DNA from: Paludibaculum sp.
GTDB lineage: Bacteria; Acidobacteriota; Terriglobia; Bryobacterales; Bryobacteraceae
DNA length: 64,000 bases
Assembly (NCBI GenBank): GCA_029973955.1
Contig: JARKQJ010000173.1
Span: 1 to 64,000, forward strand
Direction: 5' to 3'
In this document: positions 7,246 to 16,744 of the stretch, in pieces
How positions within the stretch are numbered: position 1 is the first letter of the stretch
Layout of the letters: every line of letters begins with the position of its first letter
The notes under the pieces: generated by a model
The model's input: the letters and a program-made list of their open reading frames with translations, nothing else
Databases searched by the model: none
What the model was told of the DNA's origin: nothing
Made by a program: the position numbers and the translations under genes

Positions 7246-10200
7246 TCAGGCAAGATCGACGCCGGGCGGCAGTTCGCCCTGGTGTTCTTCCAGGAAGATT
7301 TCCTTGTCGTAGTCGACCGGCGCCTTGCGGCGCAGGTAGCTGTAGATGACGGGAACCACGAGCAGGGTGGTGAACGTGGCGACAAGCAGGCCGCCGATGA
7401 CGGCGCGGCCGAGCGGGGCGTTCTGTTCGCCGCCTTCGCCGAGCCCGAGGCTCATGGGGAGCATGCCGATGATCATGGCGAGCGCGGTCATCAAAACGGG
7501 GCGGAGCCGGTTCCAGCCGGCGGAGAGCGCGGCGTCGCGCGGGTTCTTGCCGGCGATCTGTTCATCGTTGGCGAAGACCACCATCAGGATGGAGTTGGCC
7601 GTGGCGACGCCGGTACACATGATGGAGCCCATCAGAGAAGGCACGCTGAAGGTGGTTTGGGTCAGGAAGAGAGACCAGACAATGCCGGCAAAGGCGCCAG
7701 GCAGCGCCATGAGAATGATGAAGGGGTCGAGCCAGGACTGGAAGTTCACCACCATGAGGAGATAGACGAGGGCGACGGCGCCGAGCATGCCGACGCCGAG
7801 GCGGAAGAAGGAGTCCTGCATGGTCTTGTACTGGCCGCGCACGTTGATGGACATGGCCTTGGGGAGTGTTTTGGCCGTCTCGTCAACGACGCTCATGACG
7901 GCATCGCCGACGCGGCCGAGGTCACGGCGGTCGGTGTTGACGAAGACGTCGTAAACGGGCTGGACGTTGTAGTGGTTGACAATGCCGACGGCCTGGCCGC
8001 GGGAGACGGTGGCCATGTTGGCCAGCAGTTGCGTGCGGTCCGGCTGCGCGCCGGGATTGCCGAAGGCGAGGGTATTCTTGGCGGGGCCGGAAGCAGTGGA
8101 GGAAGCGCCGGCGGTGGCGGCGCCGGCCAGCGAGTCTGGCGTGGAAGAGTTCACAGTGCTGAAGACGGCGGCGATGGGCGTCCGCAGGACGTCGTCCAGA
8201 TTCTCCATGCGGTACTGAGGCGTCTGGACGGAGACGTTGTAATTGACTCCGTTGGCGAGATTGAGCCACTGGTTGGGGGCGATCTGTCCGGAGGAGGAGA
8301 GGGAGATGAGGAGGTTGGAAGTGACGTCGCGTTGAGTCAAGCCGAGCTGGCCGGCTTTGGTGCGATCGACGTCGATGCGAATCTCCGGGTTATCGTTGGT
8401 CTGGTGGATATGGACATCGGCGGTGCCGGGGATGCGGGCGATGCGCGCGGCGAGCTTGGCGGCAGTGGAGTAGCCAAGCTGGGGATTGCGGCTGACGATC
8501 TGGACGTCGATGGGCGCGGGCAGGCCGAAGTTGAGGATCTGGCTGGTGATATTGGCCGCTTCGAAGAAGAAGACGACGTCGGGGAAGCGCTGGTTGAGAC
8601 GCTGGCGGATACGCTGGGTGTAGAGGTCGGCGGGGCCGTGTTTCTCTTTGTTGAGCGAGATGAAGATCTCACCGTCGGCGGAGCCGATGGTGGGCGCGTC
8701 GCCATAGGCGAGATTGACGCCGCCGAGCGGCAGGCCGATGTTGTCGACGATGGAATCGAGTTCGTCCGGCGGAATGACTTTCCGGATTTCATCCTCGATG
8801 GCGGCGAAGATCACTTCGGTCTGTTCAATGCGAGTGCCGGAGGGAGCCCGCGCGTGGAGCCGGAGCTGGCCGGAGTCTACGGCGGGGAAGAAGTCGCGGC
8901 CCACCAGGGGAGAAAGCGCGAGCGAACCGGCCACGAAGACGAAGAAGAGCAGCATCACGGTGATGCGGTGGTCGAGCGCAAAATCGAGCAGGCCGGTGTA
9001 GAAGGACTGGACCTTCTCAAAGACCTGGTTGAAGTGGCGGTGGACGGTCCAGATGAGTCCGCTGCCGCCGGCGGCGTGGCCTTCGTGGCCCTTCTGGTAC
9101 ATCTCGGCTTCCGAGCGGAGCATGTAATGGACCATGGTGGGCACCAGGGTTCGCGACAGCAGGTAAGAGGCGAGCATCGCGAAGACCACGGCCATCGCCA
9201 GTGGCGTGAAAAGGAATCGGGCCGAACCGGTGAGCAGCAGCACTGGGACGAAGACGATGCAGATGGAGAGAGTGGAGATGAAAGTGGGGGCGGCGATCTG
9301 CATGGCGCCGTCGAGCAGGGCGCGGGTGAGCGACTTGCCCATGGCCAGGTTGCGGTGAATGTTCTCGATGGTGACGGTAGCGTCGTCGACGAGGATGCCG
9401 ACGGCGAGGGCGAGCCCGCCGAGGGTCATCACGTTGATGGTTTCGCCGAAAAGCTTCAGGACGCAGAGCGAGCTGAGAATGGAGAGCGGGATGGAGACCG
9501 AAACGATGATTGTGCTGCGCCAACTGCCGAGGAAGAGCAGGATCATCAGGCCGGTGAGCGCGGCGGCGAGGAGGCCTTCCTTGAGCACGCCTTCGATGGA
9601 TGCCTTGACGAAGATGGACTGGTCAAAGAGTTCCTTCACCTGCAGTGCGGGAGGAAGCCCTGCCAGCACTTTGGGCAGGGCCGCTTTGACGCCCTGCACG
9701 ACGTCGAGCGTGGAGGCCTGGCCGTTGCGCAGCACGGTGAGCAGAGCGCCGCGCGAGCCGTTGGTGCGGACGACGTTCTGCTGCACGGAGAAGCCGTCTC
9801 GCACGTTTCCGATGTCTTTCAGGTAAACGGTGGCGCCGTTGACGGTACGGATGGGCAGGTTGTTCATCTGCTCCACCACTGGCGGACTGGAATTGAGCCG
9901 CACCTGGTATTCGCGGCGGTCGATCTTCACCGAGCCGCTGGGCAGGATGAGGTTCTGCTGGTTGAGTGCGTTGGAGACGTCGAGCGGCGAGACCTGGCGC
10001 GCGTAGAGGGCGTCGGGGTCGAGATCGACCATGATCTGGCGGTACTTGCCGCCGAACGGCAGCGAGATGGACGCGCCCTGCACGGTGGCGAGCTGCGTAC
10101 GAATGAAGTTCAGGCCGAGGTCGAAGAGATCCTGCTCGCTGAGGGTCTTGCTGCTGAGGCCGAGCTGAAGAATGGGCACGGATGAGGCATCGTACTTCAG

Positions 10201-10587
10201 CACGTTCGGCGGGAAAATGCCGGGCGGCATGATGCGCAGCAAGGTTTGGCTGATAGCGGTGACCTGCGCGATGGCGAGGTCGATCTTGGCGTTGGGCTGG
10301 AAGTAGATGCGCGTGACCGAAACGCCTGGGTAGCTCTGGCTCTCGATGTGCTCGATGTCGTTGACGGTGGTGGTGAGGGAGCGCTCGAACACGGTGACGA
10401 TGCGCTTCTCCATCTCGTCCGGCGTGATGCCGCCGTAAGACCAGACGACGCTGATGACGGGGATATCGACATAGGGGAAGATGTCGACGGGCATCGAAAC
10501 GATGGCGGCGCCGCCCAGGATGCAAATGAGGAGCGCCAGCGCGACGAAGGTATATGGGCGGGTAAGTGCAAGCCTAACAATCCACAT
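7246..10587 (-). CDS. RND-superfamily efflux pump, inner-membrane subunit
   Basis: The 1113-residue product is the normal length for AcrB-like HAE pumps. It has an N-terminal membrane helix, two large periplasmic loops and two groups of membrane helices. TM4 carries the proton-relay pair at Asp401-Asp402 (GILVDDATVTIENI). The TM10 position that is Lys940 in AcrB aligns with Ala997 in TGVATANSILMVVFAND, so the canonical lysine is missing. A Ser/Ala/Gly-rich loop (about residues 814-849) is inserted in the second periplasmic region. It is the first gene of the operon with the adaptor and the TolC-like channel, and no regulator adjoins it. The very long plus-strand frame opposite (5836-10185) is a GC-rich shadow. 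It probably expels hydrophobic compounds, but this is inferred from the family. Confidence 0.93.
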   Translation of the reverse strand: MWIVRLALTRPYTFVALALLICILGGAAIVSMPVDIFPYVDIPVISVVWSYGGITPDEMEKRIVTVFERSLTTTVNDIEHIESQSYPGVSVTRIYFQPNAKIDLAIAQVTAISQTLLRIMPPGIFPPNVLKYDASSVPILQLGLSSKTLSEQDLFDLGLNFIRTQLATVQGASISLPFGGKYRQIMVDLDPDALYARQVSPLDVSNALNQQNLILPSGSVKIDRREYQVRLNSSPPVVEQMNNLPIRTVNGATVYLKDIGNVRDGFSVQQNVVRTNGSRGALLTVLRNGQASTLDVVQGVKAALPKVLAGLPPALQVKELFDQSIFVKASIEGVLKEGLLAAALTGLMILLFLGSWRSTIIVSVSIPLSILSSLCVLKLFGETINVMTLGGLALAVGILVDDATVTIENIHRNLAMGKSLTRALLDGAMQIAAPTFISTLSICIVFVPVLLLTGSARFLFTPLAMAVVFAMLASYLLSRTLVPTMVHYMLRSEAEMYQKGHEGHAAGGSGLIWTVHRHFNQVFEKVQSFYTGLLDFALDHRITVMLLFFVFVAGSLALSPLVGRDFFPAVDSGQLRLHARAPSGTRIEQTEVIFAAIEDEIRKVIPPDELDSIVDNIGLPLGGVNLAYGDAPTIGSADGEIFISLNKEKHGPADLYTQRIRQRLNQRFPDVVFFFEAANITSQILNFGLPAPIDVQIVSRNPQLGYSTAAKLAARIARIPGTADVHIHQTNDNPEIRIDVDRTKAGQLGLTQRDVTSNLLISLSSSGQIAPNQWLNLANGVNYNVSVQTPQYRMENLDDVLRTPIAAVFSTVNSSTPDSLAGAATAGASSTASGPAKNTLAFGNPGAQPDRTQLLANMATVSRGQAVGIVNHYNVQPVYDVFVNTDRRDLGRVGDAVMSVVDETAKTLPKAMSINVRGQYKTMQDSFFRLGVGMLGAVALVYLLMVVNFQSWLDPFIILMALPGAFAGIVWSLFLTQTTFSVPSLMGSIMCTGVATANSILMVVFANDEQIAGKNPRDAALSAGWNRLRPVLMTALAMIIGMLPMSLGLGEGGEQNAPLGRAVIGGLLVATFTTLLVVPVIYSYLRRKAPVDYDKEIFLEEHQGELPPGVDLA

Positions 10588-10711
10588 GAAGGAGGATCCT
10601 GCGGGAAGAATCGGCCAAAGAAGACAAGAGGAAACTCACGGGTGCATTACTATTCTGACATTCTCGCCGGAGAGGCCAATGTTCAAACCTTGAGTAGGGT
10701 GTCTCTGTCGA

Positions 10712-10993
10712 CTACTCATGCTTAGGCGATTTCGAAGCTGCCTTTGTTACCACGGGCGGTGCGAAAGGGTCCGATCTGGAATCAGAGCGCCCTAGCAGCC
10801 TGAGAAAGCCCCATACCAGGAGTCCTTGCGTGGTGGCGGAGAAGACGGCATGGAAAACGCCGCGATGGTATTTATCGGGCCAGAACAAGCTACTGAAGAA
10901 AGCAATGCAGCCGAAGAGAAGCGCCCCGACGGACGGCGTCAGGCTGTTCGCCGCCTCAAACCACCAGGCGCGGAGCTTTCTGAGGCGAACCAT
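10712..10993 (-). CDS. Small putative membrane protein, unrecognised
   Basis: This is a 93-residue frame with basic residues at the N-terminus (MVRLRKLRAWW) and two hydrophobic stretches (about residues 17-33 and 46-65), followed by a polar tail ending in KSPKHE. It would be a two-helix inner-membrane protein. The start at 10993 was chosen over an upstream in-frame codon at 11056 because it begins just before the basic-hydrophobic segment and has a TGAGG before it. No family is recognised. It lies alone between the efflux operon and a divergent glycosidase gene, so it may be spurious. Confidence 0.45.
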   Translation of the reverse strand: MVRLRKLRAWWFEAANSLTPSVGALLFGCIAFFSSLFWPDKYHRGVFHAVFSATTQGLLVWGFLRLLGRSDSRSDPFAPPVVTKAASKSPKHE

Positions 10994-11103
10994 CGGCCTC
11001 AGTCTACACCCAACACCCTGCCGATGCTGGACGGAAGGTGGCCGCAAGCATACCAACAGTGCGGCGCGCTGAGATCCGGAGGATTCTGTCAGAATCTAGA
11101 ACG

Positions 11104-14100
11104 ATGTTCCTGCTGTTGCTCCTGGCATCACTGCCGGCCGTCGCGGCCGAACCGGCTCCGGCGACCTACGATTCTCTGTATGCGGGTTTCCAGGCCCGGG
11201 CACAGGCCGCGAACCTGACCCCGTACTGGTTCTGGAACGGACGCATCACCGCGGATGAAACGCGCCGGCAGTTGCGCGCCATGGCCGCGCAGCACGTGCG
11301 CGCCGCCACGGTGATGAACTGGGCTGGTCTTGAGCCGGCCTACCTGAGCGAAGCGTGGTGGAAGGAAGTGGGCACGGCGCTGGACGAAGCCAAGGCGCTT
11401 GGCATCACTCTGAACTTCTCCGATGAGTATCTGTGGCCCAGCGCTCAGGCGTGGGACTACGCGGCGTTGAAACGCGAGCCGAGCCGCGTGCTGCAACTGC
11501 ACCCCGAATACCGCATGCGCCGGCTCACCGCAAAGCAGTGGCGGCCGGAGGAAGATTGGCGGACCCAGCCGGCGGAGGTGGCAGTGGCCGCGCGCCTGCT
11601 GCCCGATGGATCGATCGACGAAGCCTCCCTCACGCTGGCCGGCCGCGATTGGAAGCCCGCCGGCGGACCATGGCGCATCACCACTTACACGGCCGTGGAC
11701 GCAACGGACCGCGGAGTGCGCACTGACCTGCTCAACCCCGCCGCCGTCCGCGCCTTCCTCGATCTCGTCTACGAAGAGTACGCCCGCCGCTTCCCCCAGC
11801 ACCTGGGCACCACCATCAAGACCTTCGTCTCCGACCACGAGGGTTCCTACGGCGCCACCACGGCGTTCACGCCCAAGCTCTGGGAGACCTTCGACGAGCG
11901 CCACCACTACGACCTGCGCCCACTGCTGCCGCTGCTCGAAGGCAGTTCGAAGCGCGCCACTCAGGTCCGCCAGGACTACCTGGAAACCATTTCCCACCTC
12001 TACACCACCAACTATGTCCAGCAGATCACGGACTGGTGCACGCGCCACAAAGTGGAGCACGGCCACTCCGACATCGAAGAGAACATGCTGCTGCAGGTGC
12101 GCTGGACCGGCAGCATGTTCGACCTTTGGCGTGCCTCCTCCGCCGTCTTCATCGACGCACTCATCGAGAGGGCGCGGATGCCTGTGGACTTCCAGGAGGC
12201 GATCTCCGTCGCACACTTCGAGCGCAGGCCGCTCCTGGTGGAGTTAGGCGGCCTGCTGGGCCACGACTCTTACTTCTCGCTGGAGCGGCTCAAGCTGGTT
12301 TCAAACATGGCGATTGTCTGGGGCGCTAACCGCCTCATGTCGCATTACTTCGAATACGACCCCACCCATCTGCAATACCCGCCCAGCGTCTTCCTCACAC
12401 AGCCGCAGTTCCGGGAGTATGAACACATCGCCAGCCTGACGCAGCGCGGGCTCTATCTGAACTCCCAGGGGCGGCACAACGCACAGATCGCCATCTACCA
12501 TCCGCTGGAAAGCGCCTTTGCCGGCGCGGGCAGTCTGTTGCGGGAGGGCAGCCGCGTTCCGCCGCGCTGGGGCAATCTGATGGACGAGACGCAGGAATAC
12601 TACACAGGGCTGCAACTGGACCTGGCCCGCCACGGCTGGGCGTATCACATGCTGGACCAGCGCTACGTCGAGCAGGCCACGCTGGAAGGCGGAACTCTGC
12701 GTCTGTCCGGCGAAGAGTTCCGCGTGATGATTCTGCCGCCGATGACGCACATCGCGGAGACGTCATCCCGTAAGCTCCGCGCCTTCGCCCAGGCCGGCGG
12801 CTCGCTGCTGGCGCTGGGCCCGCAGCCGGCTGAGATCGAATCGATTCCAGGCCTGCAGCGCTTCCCGATCGTCGCCCACGACCCGGTTCTCAAAAACGAC
12901 TATGTCTCCCGTTTTGTCACTCCAGAACCCATGCGGCAGGCGCTGGCGCCTCTGTTTGAGGCGCTGGGCAAAGTGGCGCGCCCCATCGTGGAAATGGCGG
13001 ACGAGGAGCGCAAAGACCTGTACTTCTCGCACCGGGTAGGCGACGGCACGGAGTGGTACTGGGCCGCGAACGATAGTGCGGAGACGCGCACCGTGAAAGT
13101 GCGGTTGGCTCGCGCAGCTTCTTATGAAAAGTGGGACGCAGAGACGGGCCGCCGCTACCTGCTGGGTTCAGGGCCGGAACTCACCCTGCACTTCGGACCC
13201 TATGAGGCCTTTGCCATCGTGCGAGCGGCGGCCGTCTCCAGCGCGCCGCCGCTGCCGCCGCCCCAGAGGAAGATCTGGCGGGACCTCTCTCAGCAGCAGT
13301 GGTCGTTCACGCCTGAGTCGCCCGTGCGCGTGCCCTACGCGGAGGTGAACGGCGAACCGGTATGGCTCTCGCCGGAGAGGCTCGCGCAACGCGCCTGGTG
13401 GCTTTCTGGCCCGTATCCCTACAACGACCACAACGGGTTCTTCGATCAGTTCGCGCCGGAGAACGGGTTCCTGCCGGGCTCGCCCGCCGCCCCGCGGTCA
13501 CAGCCGTGGGAGTTCGTCACTTCGGAGAGCAACGCTGTGCGGCCCAAGGACCGCAGCGGCGTCTACTACGCATTCATGCACGTATGGTCGCCGCATGCCC
13601 GCGCGGCCCGCGCCGCGGTGGCGGCCAACGACGGAGTGAAGCTCTGGGTCAACGGCGGTCTCGCCTTCCAGAACCACGCACACCCGCCGTTCGTCAATCT
13701 GAGAGACCCGTGGTCGCACCGGCCCGCCGTGCAGCTTCAGCAGGGCTGGAATTCGGTGCTGCTGAAGATCTGCCCGGCATCGGCGGGCGCCACCGGGTTC
13801 CTCTTCCGCCTGACGGACGAGACCGGCGCCACGCTGCGCGACCTCGAATACGCGAAGGATCAGACCCGCTCGCCGCAAGCCGCAAGCCGGCCGGTGCGCG
13901 TGCAGGTGGCCACGCCACCCGGCACCGCCGGCCCGGCGATCGACCAGACTATGGATCTGCGCGCACTGGCCGAACGCCCCTATACTTTCGCGCCGCAGGC
14001 CACGAAGACGCCGTTGTTCTCCTGGACCGGCACCACGCTGGCCAACTACTCCGGCACCGCGCTCTACGAAACTGAACTCGCACTGCCCGCGCCGCCCTCC

Positions 14101-14400
14101 GGCAAGCGCATCTACCTCGACCTCGGCCAGGTGGGCCTCACCGCCGAACTCACCGTCAACGGCCGCGCGGCAGGCTCACGCGCCTGGACGCCATACGAGT
14201 TCGACGTCACCGAACTTCTCAAAGCGGGCCCGAACCGGATCCGCATCCGCGTCGCTAACTCCGACGCCGGCTGGATGGCCCAGGGCGATCCCATCTACGA
14301 GCGCGGAGCCTGGGGCGTCCGCTTTGCTACAGAGCGGGAACACCTCAAAACCCTGCACCCCAACGGCCTGGAGGGCCCCGTGCGCCTCCTGGTGGATTGA
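11104..14400 (+). CDS. Secreted GH106-like glycoside hydrolase (alpha-L-rhamnosidase type)
   Basis: The 1098-residue product has a signal peptide (MFLLLLLASLPAVAAEPA). The N-terminal part carries the pattern of GH106-like enzymes: TPYWFWNGRITADETRRQL, then a helix-rich barrel with NFSDEYLWPS and VSDHEGSYG acidic loops. The last 150 residues form a jelly-roll carbohydrate-binding domain (YLDLGQVGLTAELTVNGRAA, then FDVTELLKAGPNRIRIRVAN) seen at the end of this family and also in the gene at the right edge of the window. GH106 enzymes release rhamnose from plant rhamnogalacturonans. Assignment to the broad family is fair, but exact linkage specificity is not supported. The ATG at 11104 is chosen because it starts the signal peptide. 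Ribosome-site support is weak. Confidence 0.75.
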   Translation: MFLLLLLASLPAVAAEPAPATYDSLYAGFQARAQAANLTPYWFWNGRITADETRRQLRAMAAQHVRAATVMNWAGLEPAYLSEAWWKEVGTALDEAKALGITLNFSDEYLWPSAQAWDYAALKREPSRVLQLHPEYRMRRLTAKQWRPEEDWRTQPAEVAVAARLLPDGSIDEASLTLAGRDWKPAGGPWRITTYTAVDATDRGVRTDLLNPAAVRAFLDLVYEEYARRFPQHLGTTIKTFVSDHEGSYGATTAFTPKLWETFDERHHYDLRPLLPLLEGSSKRATQVRQDYLETISHLYTTNYVQQITDWCTRHKVEHGHSDIEENMLLQVRWTGSMFDLWRASSAVFIDALIERARMPVDFQEAISVAHFERRPLLVELGGLLGHDSYFSLERLKLVSNMAIVWGANRLMSHYFEYDPTHLQYPPSVFLTQPQFREYEHIASLTQRGLYLNSQGRHNAQIAIYHPLESAFAGAGSLLREGSRVPPRWGNLMDETQEYYTGLQLDLARHGWAYHMLDQRYVEQATLEGGTLRLSGEEFRVMILPPMTHIAETSSRKLRAFAQAGGSLLALGPQPAEIESIPGLQRFPIVAHDPVLKNDYVSRFVTPEPMRQALAPLFEALGKVARPIVEMADEERKDLYFSHRVGDGTEWYWAANDSAETRTVKVRLARAASYEKWDAETGRRYLLGSGPELTLHFGPYEAFAIVRAAAVSSAPPLPPPQRKIWRDLSQQQWSFTPESPVRVPYAEVNGEPVWLSPERLAQRAWWLSGPYPYNDHNGFFDQFAPENGFLPGSPAAPRSQPWEFVTSESNAVRPKDRSGVYYAFMHVWSPHARAARAAVAANDGVKLWVNGGLAFQNHAHPPFVNLRDPWSHRPAVQLQQGWNSVLLKICPASAGATGFLFRLTDETGATLRDLEYAKDQTRSPQAASRPVRVQVATPPGTAGPAIDQTMDLRALAERPYTFAPQATKTPLFSWTGTTLANYSGTALYETELALPAPPSGKRIYLDLGQVGLTAELTVNGRAAGSRAWTPYEFDVTELLKAGPNRIRIRVANSDAGWMAQGDPIYERGAWGVRFATEREHLKTLHPNGLEGPVRLLVD

Positions 14401-14435
14401 AGGAAACAGGTGCACAATGGCATGAAGGTACCCGC

Positions 14436-15284
14436 ATGAAGAAGCCGGTCTCGCTGCTGCTCGTTCTGCTCTCGGCCGTTCCCCTATTGCCAGGCGCGGA
14501 CAACGCCTTCACCATCGCAGCCCTCCGCGTCATGCCGGAGCGTTGGAATAAGGAAGACAACTACCGCAAGCTGGAGCAGTGGACCCGCAAGGCGGCTGAA
14601 CAAGGCGCGCAACTCGTGGTTACGCCGGAGGGCTTCCTGGAGGGCTACGTCGTAAACACTTCCGCCAATCCCGGCATTACTGAAGAACGCTACCGCGCTG
14701 TGGCGGAGCCGCTGGGCGGCGCACTGATGACGCGCATCGGCGGCCTGGCGCGGGAATTGAAGATCTATCTTCTGGTGGGCTTCGCCGAGTCGCGGGAGGG
14801 CAGGCAGTACAACTCCGCCGTGCTCTTCTCGCCGCAAGGTGAGGCCGTGCTGCATTACTCCAAGAGCCACAACGCGCACGACGAGCCCTTCAACACCAAG
14901 GGCACGGAGTTCCCCGTGGCCGAGACGCCCCTGGGCCGCATCGGCGCCCTCATCTGCTACGACCGTCAGTTGCCGGAGACCTCGCGCATCCTGGCAGTCA
15001 AAGGCGCGCAGATGATCCTTGTCCCCGCCTGGGGCAGCCACGGCGAGATGAACGAGGTGATGATGCGCACACGTGCTTACGAGAACGGCGTCTACGTGGC
15101 GTTCGTCCACCCCCAGTGCGTCCTGATCATCGACCCCAAGGGCACGGTGATCGCCCGCGACCAGGGCGGGCAGGACCAGCTGGTCGCGGCCCGCATCGAA
15201 CTCGAAGGCAAGGTGGGGAAGGGGCCGATCCGCGACCGGCGCCCCGATATCTATGGCGAGATCCTGAAGCCGCCCAAACCATGA
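14436..15284 (+). CDS. Secreted nitrilase-superfamily carbon-nitrogen hydrolase
   Basis: The 282-residue product has an N-terminal signal peptide (MKKPVSLLLVLLSAVPLLPG) and a full nitrilase domain with the Glu-Lys-Cys triad: Glu65 in VVTPEGF, Lys143 in HYSKSHN and Cys174 in ALICYDRQLPE. Enzymes of this family hydrolyse amides or nitriles, and most are cytoplasmic, so export is notable. It follows the GH106-like gene by 35 bases, probably in the same transcript. An ATG at 14422 is also possible, but the later one starts a compact signal peptide. The substrate is unknown. A second exported member lies at 18882, so the two may act on related extracellular amides. Confidence 0.85.
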   Translation: MKKPVSLLLVLLSAVPLLPGADNAFTIAALRVMPERWNKEDNYRKLEQWTRKAAEQGAQLVVTPEGFLEGYVVNTSANPGITEERYRAVAEPLGGALMTRIGGLARELKIYLLVGFAESREGRQYNSAVLFSPQGEAVLHYSKSHNAHDEPFNTKGTEFPVAETPLGRIGALICYDRQLPETSRILAVKGAQMILVPAWGSHGEMNEVMMRTRAYENGVYVAFVHPQCVLIIDPKGTVIARDQGGQDQLVAARIELEGKVGKGPIRDRRPDIYGEILKPPKP

Positions 15285-15397
15285 CCAATGAAGCCGGAAA
15301 CCCGAATGCGCTCATCTCGTCTAATGGACACTGCGGCACCCCACCGCGGCTACCGTTGTGCCGGCCCTGAAACTCTGACTCATAAGGCAAGGTGCTC

Positions 15398-16711
15398 ATG
15401 AACCCCATTTGGCTCAATCTACCGCCCAGGTCGATGTTGGCCCTCATCTGCGCGATCGTGCTGCTGCCCGGAGACACCCTGCTCATGGCTGCGGCGCCTC
15501 AAAGCACCCCCACGGCCACTCAACCGGCCCCCCAGTCCACCCAGATCCCGCCGGAGCAGTTGGACTCGCTGGTGGCGCCTATCGCCATCTATCCGGACCC
15601 TCTGCTGGCGCAGGTGCTGGCGGCCGCGACGTATCCGCTGGAAATCATCCAGCTCCAGCAGTGGATCCAGAAGAACAAGGACCTCAAGGACCAGGCCTTG
15701 GCCGACGCCGTGGCCAAGCAGCCCTGGGATCCCGCCGTGCAGGCGCTGGCCGGACTGCCCGATGTAGTGGACCGCCTGGCCAACGACATCAAGTGGACCG
15801 CCGATCTGGGCAATGCCTTCCTGGCGCAACAGAACGACGTCATGGACGCCGTGCAGCGCATGCGCAAAAAGGCCGCAGACAAGGGCACCCTCAAGACGAC
15901 CGAGCAGATCAAGGTGGAGACCAAGGTTGTCGAAAGCAAGCAAGTGATCGTCGTCGAGCAGGCCAATCCGAAAGTGATCTATGTGCCTTCCTACGATCCG
16001 GTTGTCGTCTACGGCCCGGCCTACTACCCCTATCCGCCCATCTACTATCCGCCCTGGGGCTACTACGCCGCCGGCGTGGCCATCTCCTTCGGAGTGGGTG
16101 TCATGATGGGCGCGTTCTGGAGCGGCGGCTGGGGTTGGGGCTGCGGCTGGGGCCACAACGACATCAACATCAACCGCAACAACAATTTCAACCGCAACAC
16201 CAACATCAACCGCGGCAACCGGCCTTCGCAGTTGCCGAACAGCGGCAACCGCGGTCAGGCCGGAAACAACTGGCAACACAACCCCGAGCATCGCGGAGGC
16301 ACGCCATACCGGGACAAGGCCACAGCGGACCGCTTCGGCGGCACCACGCGCGGCGATTCCGCGGCTAACCGCCAGGCCAGCGCGCGGCAGCAGATCGGCC
16401 GCGAAGGCAGCAACTTCGGCAGCAGCCGGGGTCCCTCCACCGGCCTCAACGACCGCGGCGCGGGTGTGAGCAACCGCGCTTCCGGCGGTGGCTTCGCGGA
16501 CCGCGCCGGCTCGGGCGGCGCCGATCGCATCGGCAGCCGCGATCTCTCGCGCAGCGGCGGCGGCGACCGTAGCGCCTTCGGCGGCGGCAACCGGGAATTC
16601 AGCGGCTCCAGCGCCCGCAGCAGCAGCAGCCGCGGCTCATCCAGCATGGGCTCGCGTGGCGGCGGTGGCGGTGGTTTCCGCGGTGGTGGCGGCGGCGGAC
16701 GGCGCAGGTAA
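15398..16711 (+). CDS. DUF3300 family secreted protein
   Basis: The 437-residue product has a signal sequence followed by a Pro/Thr-rich linker and a DUF3300 domain. Recognisable markers are LDSLVAPIAIYPDPLLAQVL, AAATYPLEIIQLQQWI and the YVPSYDPVVVYGPAYYPYPP stretch. The C-terminal 170 residues are low complexity, with Asn-rich then Gly/Ser/Arg-rich repeats ending in a GGGGFRGGGGGGRRR-like tail. DUF3300 proteins are envelope proteins without an established function, and in many genomes they sit next to DUF2950, as here. AAGG lies five bases before the ATG at 15398. A GTG six bases upstream is the alternative start. Confidence 0.88.
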   Translation: MNPIWLNLPPRSMLALICAIVLLPGDTLLMAAAPQSTPTATQPAPQSTQIPPEQLDSLVAPIAIYPDPLLAQVLAAATYPLEIIQLQQWIQKNKDLKDQALADAVAKQPWDPAVQALAGLPDVVDRLANDIKWTADLGNAFLAQQNDVMDAVQRMRKKAADKGTLKTTEQIKVETKVVESKQVIVVEQANPKVIYVPSYDPVVVYGPAYYPYPPIYYPPWGYYAAGVAISFGVGVMMGAFWSGGWGWGCGWGHNDININRNNNFNRNTNINRGNRPSQLPNSGNRGQAGNNWQHNPEHRGGTPYRDKATADRFGGTTRGDSAANRQASARQQIGREGSNFGSSRGPSTGLNDRGAGVSNRASGGGFADRAGSGGADRIGSRDLSRSGGGDRSAFGGGNREFSGSSARSSSSRGSSSMGSRGGGGGGFRGGGGGGRRR

Positions 16712-16744
16712 GCAGGCACGTTGACGAAGGAGAGGAATAAGCTC

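Noticed and set aside
5836..10185. Very long plus-strand frame (1449 codons) over the efflux operon
   Set aside because: It is the antisense of the RND pump, adaptor and channel genes, whose domain motifs are unmistakable. The frame has Asp/Gly/Glu/His-rich composition typical of GC-rich shadows.
10692..10717. Six-base inverted repeat GAGTAG/CTACTC near the RND operon
   Set aside because: The arms are too short and the loop too long to call an operator without a regulator gene beside it.
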